Part shown: positions 47,577 through 58,900 of the stretch, piece after piece
How the letters are laid out: each line of letters begins with the position of its first letter
Position numbering within the stretch: the first letter of the stretch is position 1
Source of the DNA: Bifidobacterium apousia
Lineage (GTDB): Bacteria; Actinomycetota; Actinomycetes; Actinomycetales; Bifidobacteriaceae
Length of the DNA stretch: 64,000 nt
NCBI RefSeq assembly: GCF_007559275.1
Contig: NZ_VMHK01000003.1
Coordinates: 160,565 to 224,564, forward strand
Direction of reading: 5' to 3'
Position numbers and translations under genes: made by a program
Notes under the pieces: generated by a model
Database searches by the model: none
What the model saw: only the letters and a program-made list of their open reading frames with translations
Told to the model about the DNA's origin: nothing

Positions 47577-48377
47577 TCAGCCTTTCAGCACCTGCCTGGC
47601 CCAATCCTCCAGCAGGTCGCAAATCAGGGCGGTCTGCTCGATCTGCACATTGTGGCCGGCCCGGTCAAGCACCGAGTAGGAAGCCCGGGGGAAGCGGCAG
47701 GCCAGGTCGAACTGGTCCAGGTAGCCCACACGGTCGTCCTGGCGGCCGCAGACGAAGAGCACAGGGGCTATGAACCCGGACCAGACCTGGTCGAAGTCCA
47801 TATCCAGCTGGTAGTGCCCCTCCATTCGCGCCACCGTATCGGCATCGGCCGAACGAATGCCGGGCATGATGGTGCGTTGGTAGGCCTCCAGGTGCTCCCG
47901 GGACTCCACCACGGCCATCTGCCGGTAGGCATGTCTGGTGAACTCGTCCACGTCGGCCAGGCCTTGATCGTCCCGGACCAGCACCTGACGCGTGGGCAGG
48001 CGCCTGTGGGCGGTCACCGGGTCGACCACCGAGGAGAGCAGAGCCATCCCCCGGCAGCGGTCCAGTCGACCGGCGGCGGCATGGCGGCTGAGCAGCCCAC
48101 CCAGGGAGTTGCCCACCAGGGCGAAGGGGCCGCCGCCGCTGAAAATGTCCACCTGGTCATCCAGCCACCGGGCCAGACCGTCCAGGTCGAGGATGGACGG
48201 GTCGGGCGGCGTGCGGCCGAAGCCGGGCTGGTCCAGATAGATCCGTTCGAAGCCGCCCACCCGCTCGAAGACAGGGTCCAGGTCGTCGAAGATGTGGTGG
48301 TCCACGCCGGACCCATGCACGAAAATCAGCGGCAGCCCATGGCCACGGCGAATGGCGAACCCTGGCTTGGCGCTCAC
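47577..48377 (-). CDS. Alpha/beta hydrolase
   Basis: A 266-residue soluble hydrolase with the oxyanion stretch IFVHGSGVDHH, nucleophile S91 in VGNSLGG, the acid in CGRQDDRVG and the histidine in RAGHNVQIEQ. The cap region is short. The substrate cannot be inferred. Its start overlaps the ychF stop by 4 bp, so it is probably cotranscribed with ychF. Confidence 0.87.
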   Translation of the reverse strand: MSAKPGFAIRRGHGLPLIFVHGSGVDHHIFDDLDPVFERVGGFERIYLDQPGFGRTPPDPSILDLDGLARWLDDQVDIFSGGGPFALVGNSLGGLLSRHAAAGRLDRCRGMALLSSVVDPVTAHRRLPTRQVLVRDDQGLADVDEFTRHAYRQMAVVESREHLEAYQRTIMPGIRSADADTVARMEGHYQLDMDFDQVWSGFIAPVLFVCGRQDDRVGYLDQFDLACRFPRASYSVLDRAGHNVQIEQTALICDLLEDWARQVLKG

Positions 48378-49480
48378 TTCTTGGAACCGGAGGGAATGCC
48401 GGTCTTGAACTCCACGATGTCGCCGTCCTGCATGACGTAGTCCTTGCCCTCAAGGCGCATCTTGCCCTCCTCGCGCACCTTGGCGTAGGACCCGTCGGCG
48501 GCCACGAAGTCGTCGTAGGAGACCACCTCGGCCTTGATGAAGCCCTTCTCGAAGTCGGTGTGGATAACGCCGGCGGCCTGGGGGGCGGTCCAGCCCTTGT
48601 GAATCTGCCAGGCGCGCACCTCCTTGACCCCGGCGGTCAGGAAGGTCTGCAGGCCGAGGATGTCGAAGCCCACCCGGGCCAGCTGGTCCAGGCCGGACTC
48701 CTTGAGCCCGGCATCGGTCAGCATCTCGCGGGCGTCGGCCTCGTCCAACTCGGTCAGTTCGGACTCGAACTGGGCATTCAAGAAAATGGCGGGCGCGGGA
48801 GCCACGGAATCAGCCAGATGCTTCTTCATGTCCTCGTTCTGCAGCTCGTCGTCGTCCACGTTGAAGACGTAGATGAAGGGCTTGGCGGTCATCAGATGCA
48901 GGTCGTAGAGCTCGTCCTTGTCGATGTCCCCGGCCTGGGCCGCCTGGTCTATGGTCTGGCCCTGGCCAAGAATCTCCTTGGCCTTACGGACGTTGTCCAG
49001 GTAGGCGGGCTTAATCTTGCCGCCGCGCTGGTCCTTCTCCAGCTTGGGCAGGGCCTTGTCGATGGTCTGCATGTCGGCCAGGATCAGCTCGGTATTGATG
49101 GTGTCGATGTCGTCGGCCGGATCCACCTTGCCGTTGACGTGAACAATGTCGTCGTCATTGAAGGCGCGAACCACCTCGCAGATGGCGTCGGCCTCGCGGA
49201 TGTTGGCCAGGAATTGGTTGCCCAGCCCCTCCCCCTCCGAGGCCCCCTTGACGATGCCGGCGATGTCCACGAAGGTGACCGTGGCGGGCACGATCTTGTC
49301 CGTGTGGACCAGCTTGGCCAGTACGGGCAGCCGGTCGTCGGGCAGGGGCACGATGCCGGTGTTGGGCTCGATGGTGGCGAAGGGATAGTTCTCCGCCAGA
49401 ACGTTGTTGCGGGTGAGGGCGTTGAAGAGTGTGGACTTGCCAACGTTGGGCAGCCCGACGATTCCTATGGTTAACGACAT
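48374..49480 (-). CDS. ychF: Ribosome-binding ATPase YchF (OLA1 family)
   Basis: A 368-residue P-loop NTPase of the Obg family that prefers ATP and binds ribosomes. The G1 motif is [15 protein letters not shown]3 is [22 protein letters not shown], and the coiled-coil insertion and C-terminal TGS domain ([33 protein letters not shown]) are present. ATG 49480 begins the conserved MSLTIGIVG; the GTG at 49486 is in frame but less likely. Confidence 0.96.
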   Translation of the reverse strand: MSLTIGIVGLPNVGKSTLFNALTRNNVLAENYPFATIEPNTGIVPLPDDRLPVLAKLVHTDKIVPATVTFVDIAGIVKGASEGEGLGNQFLANIREADAICEVVRAFNDDDIVHVNGKVDPADDIDTINTELILADMQTIDKALPKLEKDQRGGKIKPAYLDNVRKAKEILGQGQTIDQAAQAGDIDKDELYDLHLMTAKPFIYVFNVDDDELQNEDMKKHLADSVAPAPAIFLNAQFESELTELDEADAREMLTDAGLKESGLDQLARVGFDILGLQTFLTAGVKEVRAWQIHKGWTAPQAAGVIHTDFEKGFIKAEVVSYDDFVAADGSYAKVREEGKMRLEGKDYVMQDGDIVEFKTGIPSGSKK

Positions 49481-49522
49481 ATGCACCAGTCTATTGCCCG
49501 GACTGCCCCGGCGTGGCTCCCC

Positions 49523-50326
49523 CTAGTCGCCGCGCTCCACCGCATCGATGGCCTCGATGACCGCTCCACGGAAGCCGTGCTTCTCCAGGGAGGCGACCCC
49601 CTTGATGGTGGTTCCGCCCGGCGAGCAGACCGCGTCCTTCATGGCCCCGGGGTTGGTGCCGGTGGCCAGGTAGAGGGCTCCGGTCCCCTCCACCATTCGC
49701 GCCGCCAGCCGGTAGGCCGCCTGCCTGGGCAGCCCATGCTCCACCCCGGCGTCGGCCAGGGCCTCCATGTACATGGCCGTGTAGGCGGGCGCGCATCCGG
49801 CGATGGTCGTGCCCACCGAGACCAGCTCCCGGGGCAGCCGCTCGATCATGGCCACCGGGTCGAAGACCTGGGTGAAGAGCTCCCGCTGCTGATCGGTCAG
49901 GGTATCGTCCTCCTGGGTGACCAGAACCCCCTGCCCTACAGAAATGGGGGTGTTGGGGATGGCGCAGATCAGGTGGGTGCCCTCCTCCAGGAGGTCGGCA
50001 TAGTCCTCAAGGGTCATGCCGCCCACCACCGAGAGGACCATGCGGTCCGGGTCAGCCAGCTCATGACGGATGGGCTCGCAGACCTGGGCCACCTGCTCCG
50101 GTTTGACGGCCAGAATCACCAGGTCGGCGGCCGCAGCCACCTCGGTGCCCGAGTGCATGGGCCGCACCCCAAGCTGGGCCGTCCGCTCCACCAGCCGGTC
50201 ATAATGGGCTGCGCAGGCGACAATCCGGCCGCCGGGCAGCACCCCCGCGTCGACCAGCCCCTGGGCCATGGCCTGGGCCATGTTGCCGTATCCGATGAAT
50301 CCGAGAGTCAATGAGTCCGTGTTCAT
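49523..50326 (-). CDS. proC: Pyrroline-5-carboxylate reductase
   Basis: ProC carries out the last step of proline synthesis, reducing P5C with NAD(P)H. The 267 residues include the dinucleotide-binding GFIGYGNMAQAMAQGL, the substrate-side motif AIPNTPISVGQGV and the dimer-interface stretch SVGTTIAGCAPAYTAMYMEALADAGVEHGLPR. It stands 10 bp after the end of a proline-iminopeptidase-like gene on the same strand, so both may be expressed together. Confidence 0.95.
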   Translation of the reverse strand: MNTDSLTLGFIGYGNMAQAMAQGLVDAGVLPGGRIVACAAHYDRLVERTAQLGVRPMHSGTEVAAAADLVILAVKPEQVAQVCEPIRHELADPDRMVLSVVGGMTLEDYADLLEEGTHLICAIPNTPISVGQGVLVTQEDDTLTDQQRELFTQVFDPVAMIERLPRELVSVGTTIAGCAPAYTAMYMEALADAGVEHGLPRQAAYRLAARMVEGTGALYLATGTNPGAMKDAVCSPGGTTIKGVASLEKHGFRGAVIEAIDAVERGD

Positions 50327-50336
50327 GCCCTCAAGT

Positions 50337-51716
50337 CTAGCCGCGCGTCGGGAAGAGCCCCTCCAGATCGCCGCGCTCCAGGGCCAGCCGGTAGAGGTGG
50401 GCGAAGACCCTATCCCCGTGCAGGCCGTCGTGCTCGAACTCGTTGGTCACCCAGGCATGGGCGTGACCCACGCGCGAGAGGGTGTCCAGCTGGAGCTCCG
50501 AGGGCACGTAGAGGTCGTCGGCATAGACCGCGGCCTGCAGGGGAACCTGATTGTCGGCCAGACGATCGGGGTCGTACAGGTGGCCCCAGGAGCCCTCCTC
50601 CATGAGCAGGCTGACCGCCGGGCCGAAGGGGCGCAGGGCCGACTCCTGCTCAAACATCCAGGGGAAGATCGCCTCCCCGGTGAACATGAGCGGGCGGGCA
50701 GCAGTGTCGAATTCAGGACGGGCATCGCGCACCCGCTGCCCAGCCCAGCGCAGGGGTTCGCAGTCCCCATCGGCGTAGATGAACTCCTGCAGGGGCCAGT
50801 AGAGCGGTGTAACGGTAGTGGCCGCCCGCACCCCCTCCAGGAAGGCCTGCGAGAGGGTGGCCCGGGAGCTGCTAGCGCCGGTAGCAGGCAGGCTGCCGTC
50901 GCCGTCCAGGAAGGCCGTGTCCAACAGCCAGTGGAGACGCTCGAACCCACCGCTCTTGCCCAGGTCGGCGCCCAGGGTCTGCAGCCGCTCCACGCTCAGG
51001 GGGTCGCCTCCGGGCAGAACCACATCGCCCTGGGCCAGCCGGTCGGCAATGGCCGCCACACGGTCTTGGTCCCCTGGATAGCGCTGATAGAAGGTCTGGG
51101 ACCGCTGGGCCATCTTGGTGAAGGTATGGGAATAGAGCTCATAGGCATCAGCAGGGATATGCGGCACACCACCGGTAGTGAAAGCCGCAGCCAGCCCCTG
51201 GGGGAAGTTCGACAGGTAGGCCATGGTCAGGAAGCCGCCGAAACTCTGCCCAAGAGTCACCCAGGGACGGCCAGCGAAGATCGTGCGCCGCAGGTGCTCG
51301 AAGTCCCGGATGATGGAGTCCGCCAGAAAATGCTTCAGATAGTCGGCCTGGGCCCGGGGCTCGCCCAGGGAGACCATGGTGGAGCCGTCGATGGCACTGG
51401 ACCGACCCGTACCCCGCTGGTCGGGCAGGACAATGCGGAAGTGACGCAGGGCCTCGGCCATCCACCCGTCGGCAGTGGCGTTCAACGGCCGTGGGGCGCC
51501 CGAGCCGGGTCCGCCCTGCAGGTAGACCAGCAGCGGCAGGTCGTCGTGGATGTGCTCGGGGGCGCAGACCACGCGGTAGAAGCAGCGGATGACCGCCTGG
51601 TCCGAGTGATCTTCGGCTCGCCAGACGCCAGGTTCACTGCCCGCCCAGTCCAAGGGAACGGGGATGGACCCCTCCCGAACGTAGAGTCCCGGCAGATAGT
51701 ATCCCTGGTTGGTCAT
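50337..51716 (-). CDS. Proline iminopeptidase-like alpha/beta hydrolase (S33)
   Basis: A 459-residue S33-family hydrolase that probably removes N-terminal proline from peptides. It has VYLQGGPGSGAPRP (oxyanion), LPDQRGTGRSS and the nucleophile S158 in LGQSFGGFL, with the final histidine in EFEHDGLHGD. ATG 51716 follows AAAGGAG; the frame upstream of it shows no similarity. Its location before proC fits proline metabolism. The upstream region is shared with the first RCC1 gene, which is divergent. Confidence 0.88.
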   Translation of the reverse strand: MTNQGYYLPGLYVREGSIPVPLDWAGSEPGVWRAEDHSDQAVIRCFYRVVCAPEHIHDDLPLLVYLQGGPGSGAPRPLNATADGWMAEALRHFRIVLPDQRGTGRSSAIDGSTMVSLGEPRAQADYLKHFLADSIIRDFEHLRRTIFAGRPWVTLGQSFGGFLTMAYLSNFPQGLAAAFTTGGVPHIPADAYELYSHTFTKMAQRSQTFYQRYPGDQDRVAAIADRLAQGDVVLPGGDPLSVERLQTLGADLGKSGGFERLHWLLDTAFLDGDGSLPATGASSSRATLSQAFLEGVRAATTVTPLYWPLQEFIYADGDCEPLRWAGQRVRDARPEFDTAARPLMFTGEAIFPWMFEQESALRPFGPAVSLLMEEGSWGHLYDPDRLADNQVPLQAAVYADDLYVPSELQLDTLSRVGHAHAWVTNEFEHDGLHGDRVFAHLYRLALERGDLEGLFPTRG

Positions 51717-51758
51717 GCGCTGGCTCCTTTCTTTGAGATCAGTCGGGTTCATTGTCTC

Positions 51759-51969
51759 CGGGCGGTTGGACCTGGCTCGTGTGTTGTTGGCGGGCTGGGT
51801 GGTAGGGTGAAAAGCGGGGGATGTCGAGAAGACGACTGGCTTTTGTCCCGGCTCGTGCAATCTGTTGCACGGACTGACATTGAGCAATGAGTGGCTTTCC
51901 GACAGGAAGAACTTTATTAGGCAGGCGGTGTTGATTCCGCTTGGTGTTTGGTGAAGGGGTTTTGGTTTC
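51759..51969 (+). repeat. Repeated 5' flank, copy 1 (before RCC1 paralogue 1)
   Basis: About 210 bp that recur, with substitutions, at 59803-59998 and 63663-63874, directly before paralogues 3 and 4. Shared blocks include CTGGGTGGTA-GGTGAAAA, GAACTTTATTAGGCAGGCGG and CGCTTGGTGTTTGGTGAAGG next to the start codon. It presumably holds the promoter and ribosome site. Confidence 0.8.
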
Positions 51970-54900
51970 ATGCATCTGGTTTCCCGTCTGCGTCGCATCA
52001 TGGTGATGATGGTCGTCCTGATCAGCCTGCTGGCAGGGCTGGGCGTCGCATCCGCCCAGGCGGACGCTCCCATACTCACCGGGGGGGGGGGGTCGTCAGA
52101 CCCCTCGCGTTGCTGACGGAACCTCCGGCATTTCCTCCGGCAACGCAACCAGCACACCACTACCATCACCCTCACCGATACAAGCCACCACACCGTTAAA
52201 CCCCGCATCATCTAAGCCGGGCACCCCGTCATCGCCGACGGGAACACCTAACAGTGCAGACTCCGCTCCGGCTCAATCAGCCGAACAAGCAGACAATCAA
52301 ACTTCACACACAGTGCGATTCGACCCCGCCGACGGCAGCAAGCCAACACAGTCAACCGTGAAAACCGGCACCCTCGCCACTACCCCGCAACAGAACCCTG
52401 TGCGTGATGGCTTCCTATTCGACGGGTGGACATACGATGGCCAGTCTTTTGACTTCCAGACCCCCATCCTCCAGGACACCACCCTGAAAGCCCAGTGGAC
52501 GAAGGTCACGGACTGGACGCTGAGCCCGAACCACGGGCCCGCCTCCGGCACCCACCTGACCATCAGCCCACCCGACCGACAGGAACCCTACTACACCAGC
52601 ATCCAAAGCGCAGGAAACCAGATTGTGGGCCTGACCGGCGACGGGCGCATCTACACATGGACACAAGACACCGCACCCAAGCAAGACCTTTCCCCCGCCC
52701 AGGCTGCCGACGGATTCCACTACCTGCAGGTTGCAGCCGGCAGCCACCGGCAGGCGGCCCTCGGATCCGACCAGCAGATCTACACCTGGGCCTGGGGGCA
52801 AGCGACACCCACAATTCTTGACCCCGGCCGGAGCACCCAATTCACCAGCATCAGCATGAACGATGATCGGCTCCTGGCCGTGGACCGGCAGGGACAGATC
52901 CACCACTACCAGGCCAGCCAAGACCCGAAACTCGCGGAGCAGGCCACAACCAGCCTGCCCGGGAAGGCGCAGGCCGTCACAGCCGTCTCCTCCGGCGGCC
53001 GGATCCTCGCCCTGGACTCCGACGGGCAAGCCTGGACCCGGGACGCAAGCAACACCGGAAACGCAAAACCCGAACGCCTTACGCAGAATCCGCACACGCG
53101 CATCATCCAAGCCCAAGCCCTCAACCAAGGAGCCCTCCTCCTGGACGCGGACGGACAAGCCTGGTACCAGGCCGACAGCACAGCCGATTCTGCAGCCGTC
53201 AGCCTGCCGGAAGGCATGAAAGCCAGCAGGATCACCGTCAACAAGAACCAGGCCACGATCGTCGGCGAGGAAGGCCGCATCTGGGCCTGGCAGCCAGGCA
53301 GCAAGACCACCCGGGCGGACAACGGAAGCCAGCAGTACATGCAGGCCACCAAAACCGGCAGCAGGATCACCACCATCAACAGGCAGGGCAGCATGTTCAC
53401 CTGGAGCCTGGACGGGCAGGGCCAGCCCAGCAAGCCAACAAAACTCGAGACCGCTACAGCGCCCATCCTGGAAACAGCCAATCTGGACGGCCAGCCGCTC
53501 AAACTCAGCAGAAAGAACAGCTCATGGCAGACTGAGACTCCCGCCCGCAAACCGGGATCAGCCGTCATCACCATCACCGGCAGGCAAGACGGGCAGCCCT
53601 TCACCAGGAGCCTGAAGTACATGGTCGACCAGCCGCTGACACGAGGAGCCGAACCAAGATCCACGCTCACGGTCCGCTTCGACACGGGCGGAGGAAAACC
53701 TGAACCAGCAGACCAGCAATTCACTACTCCGTATGGGAGGGTGAAGCGCCCCTCCCCCGACCCGGCGCGTGACGGTTTCCTGTTCGACGGGTGGTTCACC
53801 GGCGAAGTCGCCTACGATTTCAGCAGGCCCGTCAGCAAGGACCTGACCCTGTCCGCCCACTGGTCGCCCGCAGGCCGGAACAGCACGTGGAGCATCAGCC
53901 CTGATAAGGGCAGCCAGCTGGGCAGGGAATCCACCACCATCACCCCGCCTGACAGCGCCAGCCGGGGCATCAGGTTCAGCCAGATCAGCGGATCACAAGA
54001 AGGAGGTTCTGGAGGTTCTTTTTCCTTGGCGGTGGGCAGCGACGGCAACGCCTACGCATGGGGAGCCAACAGCAATGGCCAGCTAGGCGACGGGACGACC
54101 GGCGGCTATCGGTCTACGCCGGTCATGGTGAAGATGCCTGACCGCAACACGTACCCGGACCTGCCCAAGGATTTCACCTACCTGCAGGTCAGCGCCGGAA
54201 CCAATCATTCGCTGGCCGTGGGCAGCGACGGGAACGCCTATGCCTGGGGATACAACTACTATGGCCAGCTCGGCGACGGGACGAGCACCACCGACCGGCA
54301 TGCGCCGGTCAGGGTGAAGACGCCCGACCGCAAGACCTATCCGGACCTGCCCAAGGACTTCACCTACGTGCAGGTCAGCGCCGGAGAGTGGTATTCGCTG
54401 GCCATGGGCAGCGACGGGAACGCCTATGCCTGGGGATACAACTACTATGGCCAGCTCGGCAACGGGACGAGCAGCTACAGCCAGGCTACGCCAGTCAGGG
54501 TGAAGACGCCCGACCGCAAGACCTATCCGGACCTGCCCAAGGACTTCACCTACGTGCAGGTCAGCGCCGGAGACGATTATTCGCTGGCCTTGGGCAGCGA
54601 CGGTAACGCCTACGCCTGGGGAAACAACAACAATGGCCAGCTCGGCGACGGGACGACCAGCGCCAGCCAGACTACGCCGGTCAGGGTGAAGACGCCCGAC
54701 CGCAACACATACCCGGACCTGCCCAAGGACTTCACCTACATGCAGGTCAGCGCCGGATACGATCATTCCCTGGCCGTTGGCAGCGACGGATACGCCTACG
54801 CCTGGGGATGGAACTACTATGGCCAGCTCGGCAACAACACCAGCAGCGGCTATTCGTTTGTTCCTGTGCGCGTGCGCAACCCTGCCAACCCCACAGACAC

Positions 54901-55411
54901 GAGCAAAGGACTGCAAGCCACACAGGTCAGCGGCGGATACGATCATTCCCTGGCCGTGGGCAGCAACGGGAACGCCTACGCATGGGGATGGAACAGCTAT
55001 GGCCAGCTCGGCAACGACAGCATCCCCACAGGGCAATACAACAGCAATTCCCAGAGTCCTGTTCCTGTGCCGGTGTCGTTCAACCTGCAGCTGGTGATCA
55101 CCGGCGTCAGATTCGACCAGACCTCCGTATCAGGCCTGACGCGCGGCGATGGTAGCAGCGTGACCGTGTTCACGCCTGCACACCAGCCGGGCATGGTCAC
55201 GGTCAGCGTGGACTATACGCTGGGCGGTGCACCCCAAACGCCGGACACCTCCCTCAGGTACACGTACCTGCCCGCAGGCGTGCTCCCCCAGGCCGGAGGG
55301 GAAGGCATCCTGCTGGCCCTGGCCACCGGCATGACCGGCATGGGCGGGGTCCTCGCCTCACGCCGCCACCGAAGGGAACAACACCAACTGTCACACGCTT
55401 CGCTCGAGTAA
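51970..55411 (+). CDS. RCC1-repeat surface protein, paralogue 1, phase OFF
   Basis: ATG 51970 starts a signal peptide (MHLVSRLRRI...GVASAQA) followed by a 12-G tract at 52081-52092. With 12 G the frame hits TGA at 52114-52116, giving a 48-residue peptide. With 11 or 14 G it joins the long open frame to 55411 (about 1146 residues). That frame encodes a Ser/Thr/Pro linker, an InlB-type repeat (VRFDPADGSKP...), a first degenerate propeller, a second InlB-type repeat, RCC1 repeats in four 186-bp units, an IPT-like domain and a sorting signal LPQAGGEG plus hydrophobic helix and RRHRRE tail. Likely wall-anchored adhesin, switched off in this clone. Confidence 0.85.
52081..52092 (+). repeat. Phase-variable poly-G tract (12 G), OFF
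   Basis: Twelve consecutive G at codons 38-41 of paralogue 1. Reading continues into the main frame only if the count is 2 modulo 3 (11, 14). The tract end can fold with GACCCC just downstream (52089-52104). Confidence 0.9.
54000..54800 (+). repeat. Tandem 186-bp RCC1 repeats in paralogue 1
   Basis: The unit CCCGACCGCAA-ACCTA-CCGGACCTG recurs with exact 186-bp spacing (54139, 54325, 54511, 54697), i.e. 62 residues per propeller blade. The units are nearly identical at DNA level, so unit number could change by recombination. Confidence 0.85.
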
Positions 55412-55926
55412 GAGCGGCCGGGCGGCGTATCAATCCCCCCGCCCCCGGCCCATTTAGGGGAGCAGGGAGGAAATGTGCCAATCAAGGCTCACACCCCAAG
55501 AGAGCCGACACTTCCCTCCCGCGCCCCCACCACACTTCTGCAGGCGGAAGCCGAGGGCAGGCATGCACGCCCCCGTCCCCGCCCGGGAGAGGAGGAAACA
55601 CAGCCAAGCCGGCCAAGAGGCTTAACAGCCACCAGCCAGCCTGGCCGCTGTTTATCTCCCTATCTCAAATAATTACTATAAGCAACTGCTCTTCCTCAAC
55701 CGCCTGGACGGGATTTGGCCGATGCCTGCATGTTGCAATGGTATGATTTTTGTGGGGATGTTGAGGGGTCTTTCGTCTTCTGACTGCATCAGCGCATTTG
55801 GCGCCGGATCGGCTTTGAACGTTCGAGAGACTCTTCTGAAAGTAAGACGTAGCAGTGGTGTTGGCCGGCCGTTGGGGAAGAACAGATGGCAGGTAAGCCT
55901 GTTGTTGGGGAAGAGGTTTGTAAGTC
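55412..55926. other. Intergenic region between paralogues 1 and 2
   Basis: About 515 bp. It holds a GC-rich hairpin just after the stop (55416-55450: GGCCGGGCGG with CCGCCCCCGGCC), likely the terminator of paralogue 1, then the repeated 3' block at 55464-55539. The last part is the promoter region of paralogue 2, which is unlike the 5' flank of paralogues 1, 3 and 4 except close to the ATG. Confidence 0.6.
55464..55539 (+). repeat. Repeated 3' flank, copy 1
   Basis: A ~75-bp block with GAGAGCCGACACTTCCCTCC and CGCGCCCCCACCACACTTCT, found again at 59545-59615 and 63411-63484, always 55-90 bp after the stop of an RCC1 paralogue. It marks the end of the duplicated unit. Confidence 0.8.
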
Positions 55927-58900
55927 ATGCGTATAGGCTCCCGATTGCGTTCACTGACGTTCGTGATTATTCTTCTGCTGCTCCTGTCAGGCTTGGGCAT
56001 GGTCGAAGCCGAAGCTGAAACCGACGCTGGTACTGAATCTATGTTTATCGGGGGGGGGGGGGGTCGTCAGACCCCTCGCGTAGCTAAGCAAACCCCCGCC
56101 ACTCTTCCCAGCAGCACAACCGGCACGCCACTTCCCTCGCCCTCGCCTCTGACAACTGCCTCGCCCCTGAGCCCCACGACACCAAGCCCAGACACCCCGT
56201 CATCGTCCACAGACAGTCCAGGCAGTGCAGACTCCGCTTCAACCAGGCCATCCCGGCAGACGGATGATCAGGCCGCACACACGGTGCGCTTCGACCCAGC
56301 CGACGGGAGCAAACCCACCCAAGCGACCGTGAAAACCGGCACCCTCGCCGCTCCCCCGGAAAAGAACCCGCAACGTGAGGGCTCCCGGTTCGACGGGTGG
56401 ACGCTTGATGACCAGCCATTCGATTTTCAGACCCCTATCCTGCAAGACACGACGCTGACCGCCCGTTGGACCAAGGCCACGGACTGGACGCTGAGCCCGA
56501 ACCACGGGCCCTCCTCCGGCGCCCGCCCGACCATCAGCCCGCCCGACAAGCAGGAACCCTCTTACACGAGCATCCACACGGCAGACAGCCAGTTTATCGG
56601 CCTGACCGGCGACGGCAACATCTACATTTGGGCACAAGACGGCACATCAAAACAGATTGCTCCCCCTGCCCAAGCTTCCGAAGGGTTCTACTACCTGCAA
56701 GCCGCAGCCGGCAGCCAATGGCAGGCGGCCCTCGGATCCGACCAACACATCTACACCTGGACCAGCCAACAGCCCACGCCCACCATCCTCGATACTGATG
56801 GGAACATCAGGTTCACCAGCATCAGCACAAGCGACGACCGGTTGCTGGCCGTGGACCAACAGGGGCGTGTCCACAATTTCCAGGCCAGCCAGGCCGACAG
56901 CCGGAACATGAAACCCACTGAGCAATCCACGATCAGCCTGTCCGGGCAAGCTCAGGCGATACTCGCCGTCGCCTCCCCCAGCCGGACACTCATCGTGGAC
57001 GCGGACGGGCAGGCATGGTCATGGAAGCCAGGCCAGGCAGGAAACACGAAGCCGTCACCCATCATGCAGGATCAGGGTGTGCGCATCATCCAGACTGCAG
57101 CCCTCAGCCAGGGGCTGCTCCTGCTGGACGCTGACGGGCATACCCGGTACCTGGCCGACAGCACGACCAGCGCCAAAGCCGTCAACCTGCCAGACAGCAA
57201 GAAAGCCAGCCGGATCAGCGCCAGCAATGACCAAGCCATCATCACAGACAAGGACGGGCACCTCTGGTTCTGGAAGCCAGGCGAGACCCACGCACGTGCG
57301 GACAACGGTAAGCAGCACTACATGCAAGCAGTCCGCATCGGCAACGAAATCGCCGCCCTAGACAGGCGGGGCAGCCTATGCCAGTGGAGCATCGATGCCC
57401 AAGGCCTGCCTAGCAAGCCGACTAAAATCGACTCCACCACGGCGCCCACCCTAGAATCAGCCAGCCTGGACGGCCAAGCCTTGACGCTCAGCAAAACCGG
57501 CGACACCTGGCAGGCAGATGTCCCCGCCCGCAATCCCGGACCGGCCGTCATCACCATCACCGGCATGCAGGGCGATAAGCCCTTCACCAGGAGCCTTGAC
57601 TACACGGTCGACCAGACCCTGACCAGGGCCGTCCAGTCTGGCTCCACCTACAAGGTCAGCTTCAACACAGCAGGTGGAAGCCAGGCACCCCAACCCCAGC
57701 AGGTCACCTATCCATTCGGAAGGGTGCAGCGCCCCTACCCCGATCCGACCCGCAGCGGCTACCAGTTCGACGGATGGTTCATCGGCAACGCCGCCTACGA
57801 CTTCAGCAAGCCCATCACCGACAACCTCACCCTCACCGCCCACTGGACCTACAAAGACCCCAACAACACCTGGAGAATCAACCCTGACACAGGCAGCCAA
57901 CTCGGCCACGAAACCACCACCATCACCCCGCCAACCAGCCAGGGGATCAGATTCAACCAAACCAGCAGCTCAAGGGACGCCTTTGGTGATTTCGCCCTGG
58001 CTGTAGGCAGCGACGGGAACGCCTACGCTTGGGGAAACAACACGATTGGTCAGCTCGGAGATGGGACAAACACCAATCGGACCAAGCCGGTCAAGGTGAA
58101 AAAGCCTACAGGTGTGCCTGCCAGTTTCACCTACGTGCAGGTCAACGCCGGAAACTCGCATTCACTGGCAGTGGGCAGCGACGGATACGTATACGCCTGG
58201 GGAAACAACAGCCACGGGGAACTCGGCAACGGCAGCAGCGGCGGCTCCTCTAACATTCCCGTGCGCGTAATGGACCCCAACAATGCCGGAAAGGGGCTGA
58301 CAGCCCTGCAGGTCAGCGGAGGAGGCGAGCATTCGCTGGCAATCGACGCGAACGGCAAAACCTGGTCATGGGGAATCAACTACTACGGCCAGCTCGGCAG
58401 AAGCGCCAACATCAACACATACGCCCCCAATCCCATTCCCCGGCAAGTGCAGTACCCCAGTGCCGCAGGCACACTACAGATCATGCAAGTCAGTGCCGGA
58501 ACATGGCACTCGCTGGCGGTCGACACCAATGGAAGAATCTGGACATGGGGATGGAATCAGTATGGACAGCTCGGCAACAGCACCAACAGCGGGCAGACCT
58601 CTCCGAACCCCACTCCCATGCAAGTGGATTATCCCTACAGTGCGGGCGCAGTAGAGGCCATACAGGTCAGCGCCGGAGACGAGCATTCGCTGGCGGTCGA
58701 TTCGAGGGGGAACGTATGGGCATGGGGATTGAACCAGGTAGGACAGCTCGGCAACAGCACCAACACAGGGTCGACTACCGCAAATCCGGTTCCCTTGCAG
58801 GTGCAGTACCCCAAGAGCGCGGGCACAGGACTGAAAACTGTGCAGGTCAGCGCTGGAGGCGGCCATTCGATGGCGGTCGATTCAAAGGGGAACGCCTGGG

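Noticed and set aside
52081..52116. Frameshift in paralogue 1 as a simple sequencing error
   Set aside because: Possible for a homopolymer, but two independent tracts share the 12-G count, one has 14 G, the frames behind the visible tracts are intact, and the interrupted copy shows what a fixed version looks like. It remains the main caveat.
54000..54800. Direct repeats resembling a CRISPR array
   Set aside because: The units are 186 bp, lie in frame, and encode RCC1 blades; there are no short repeats with unique spacers and no cas genes in the window.
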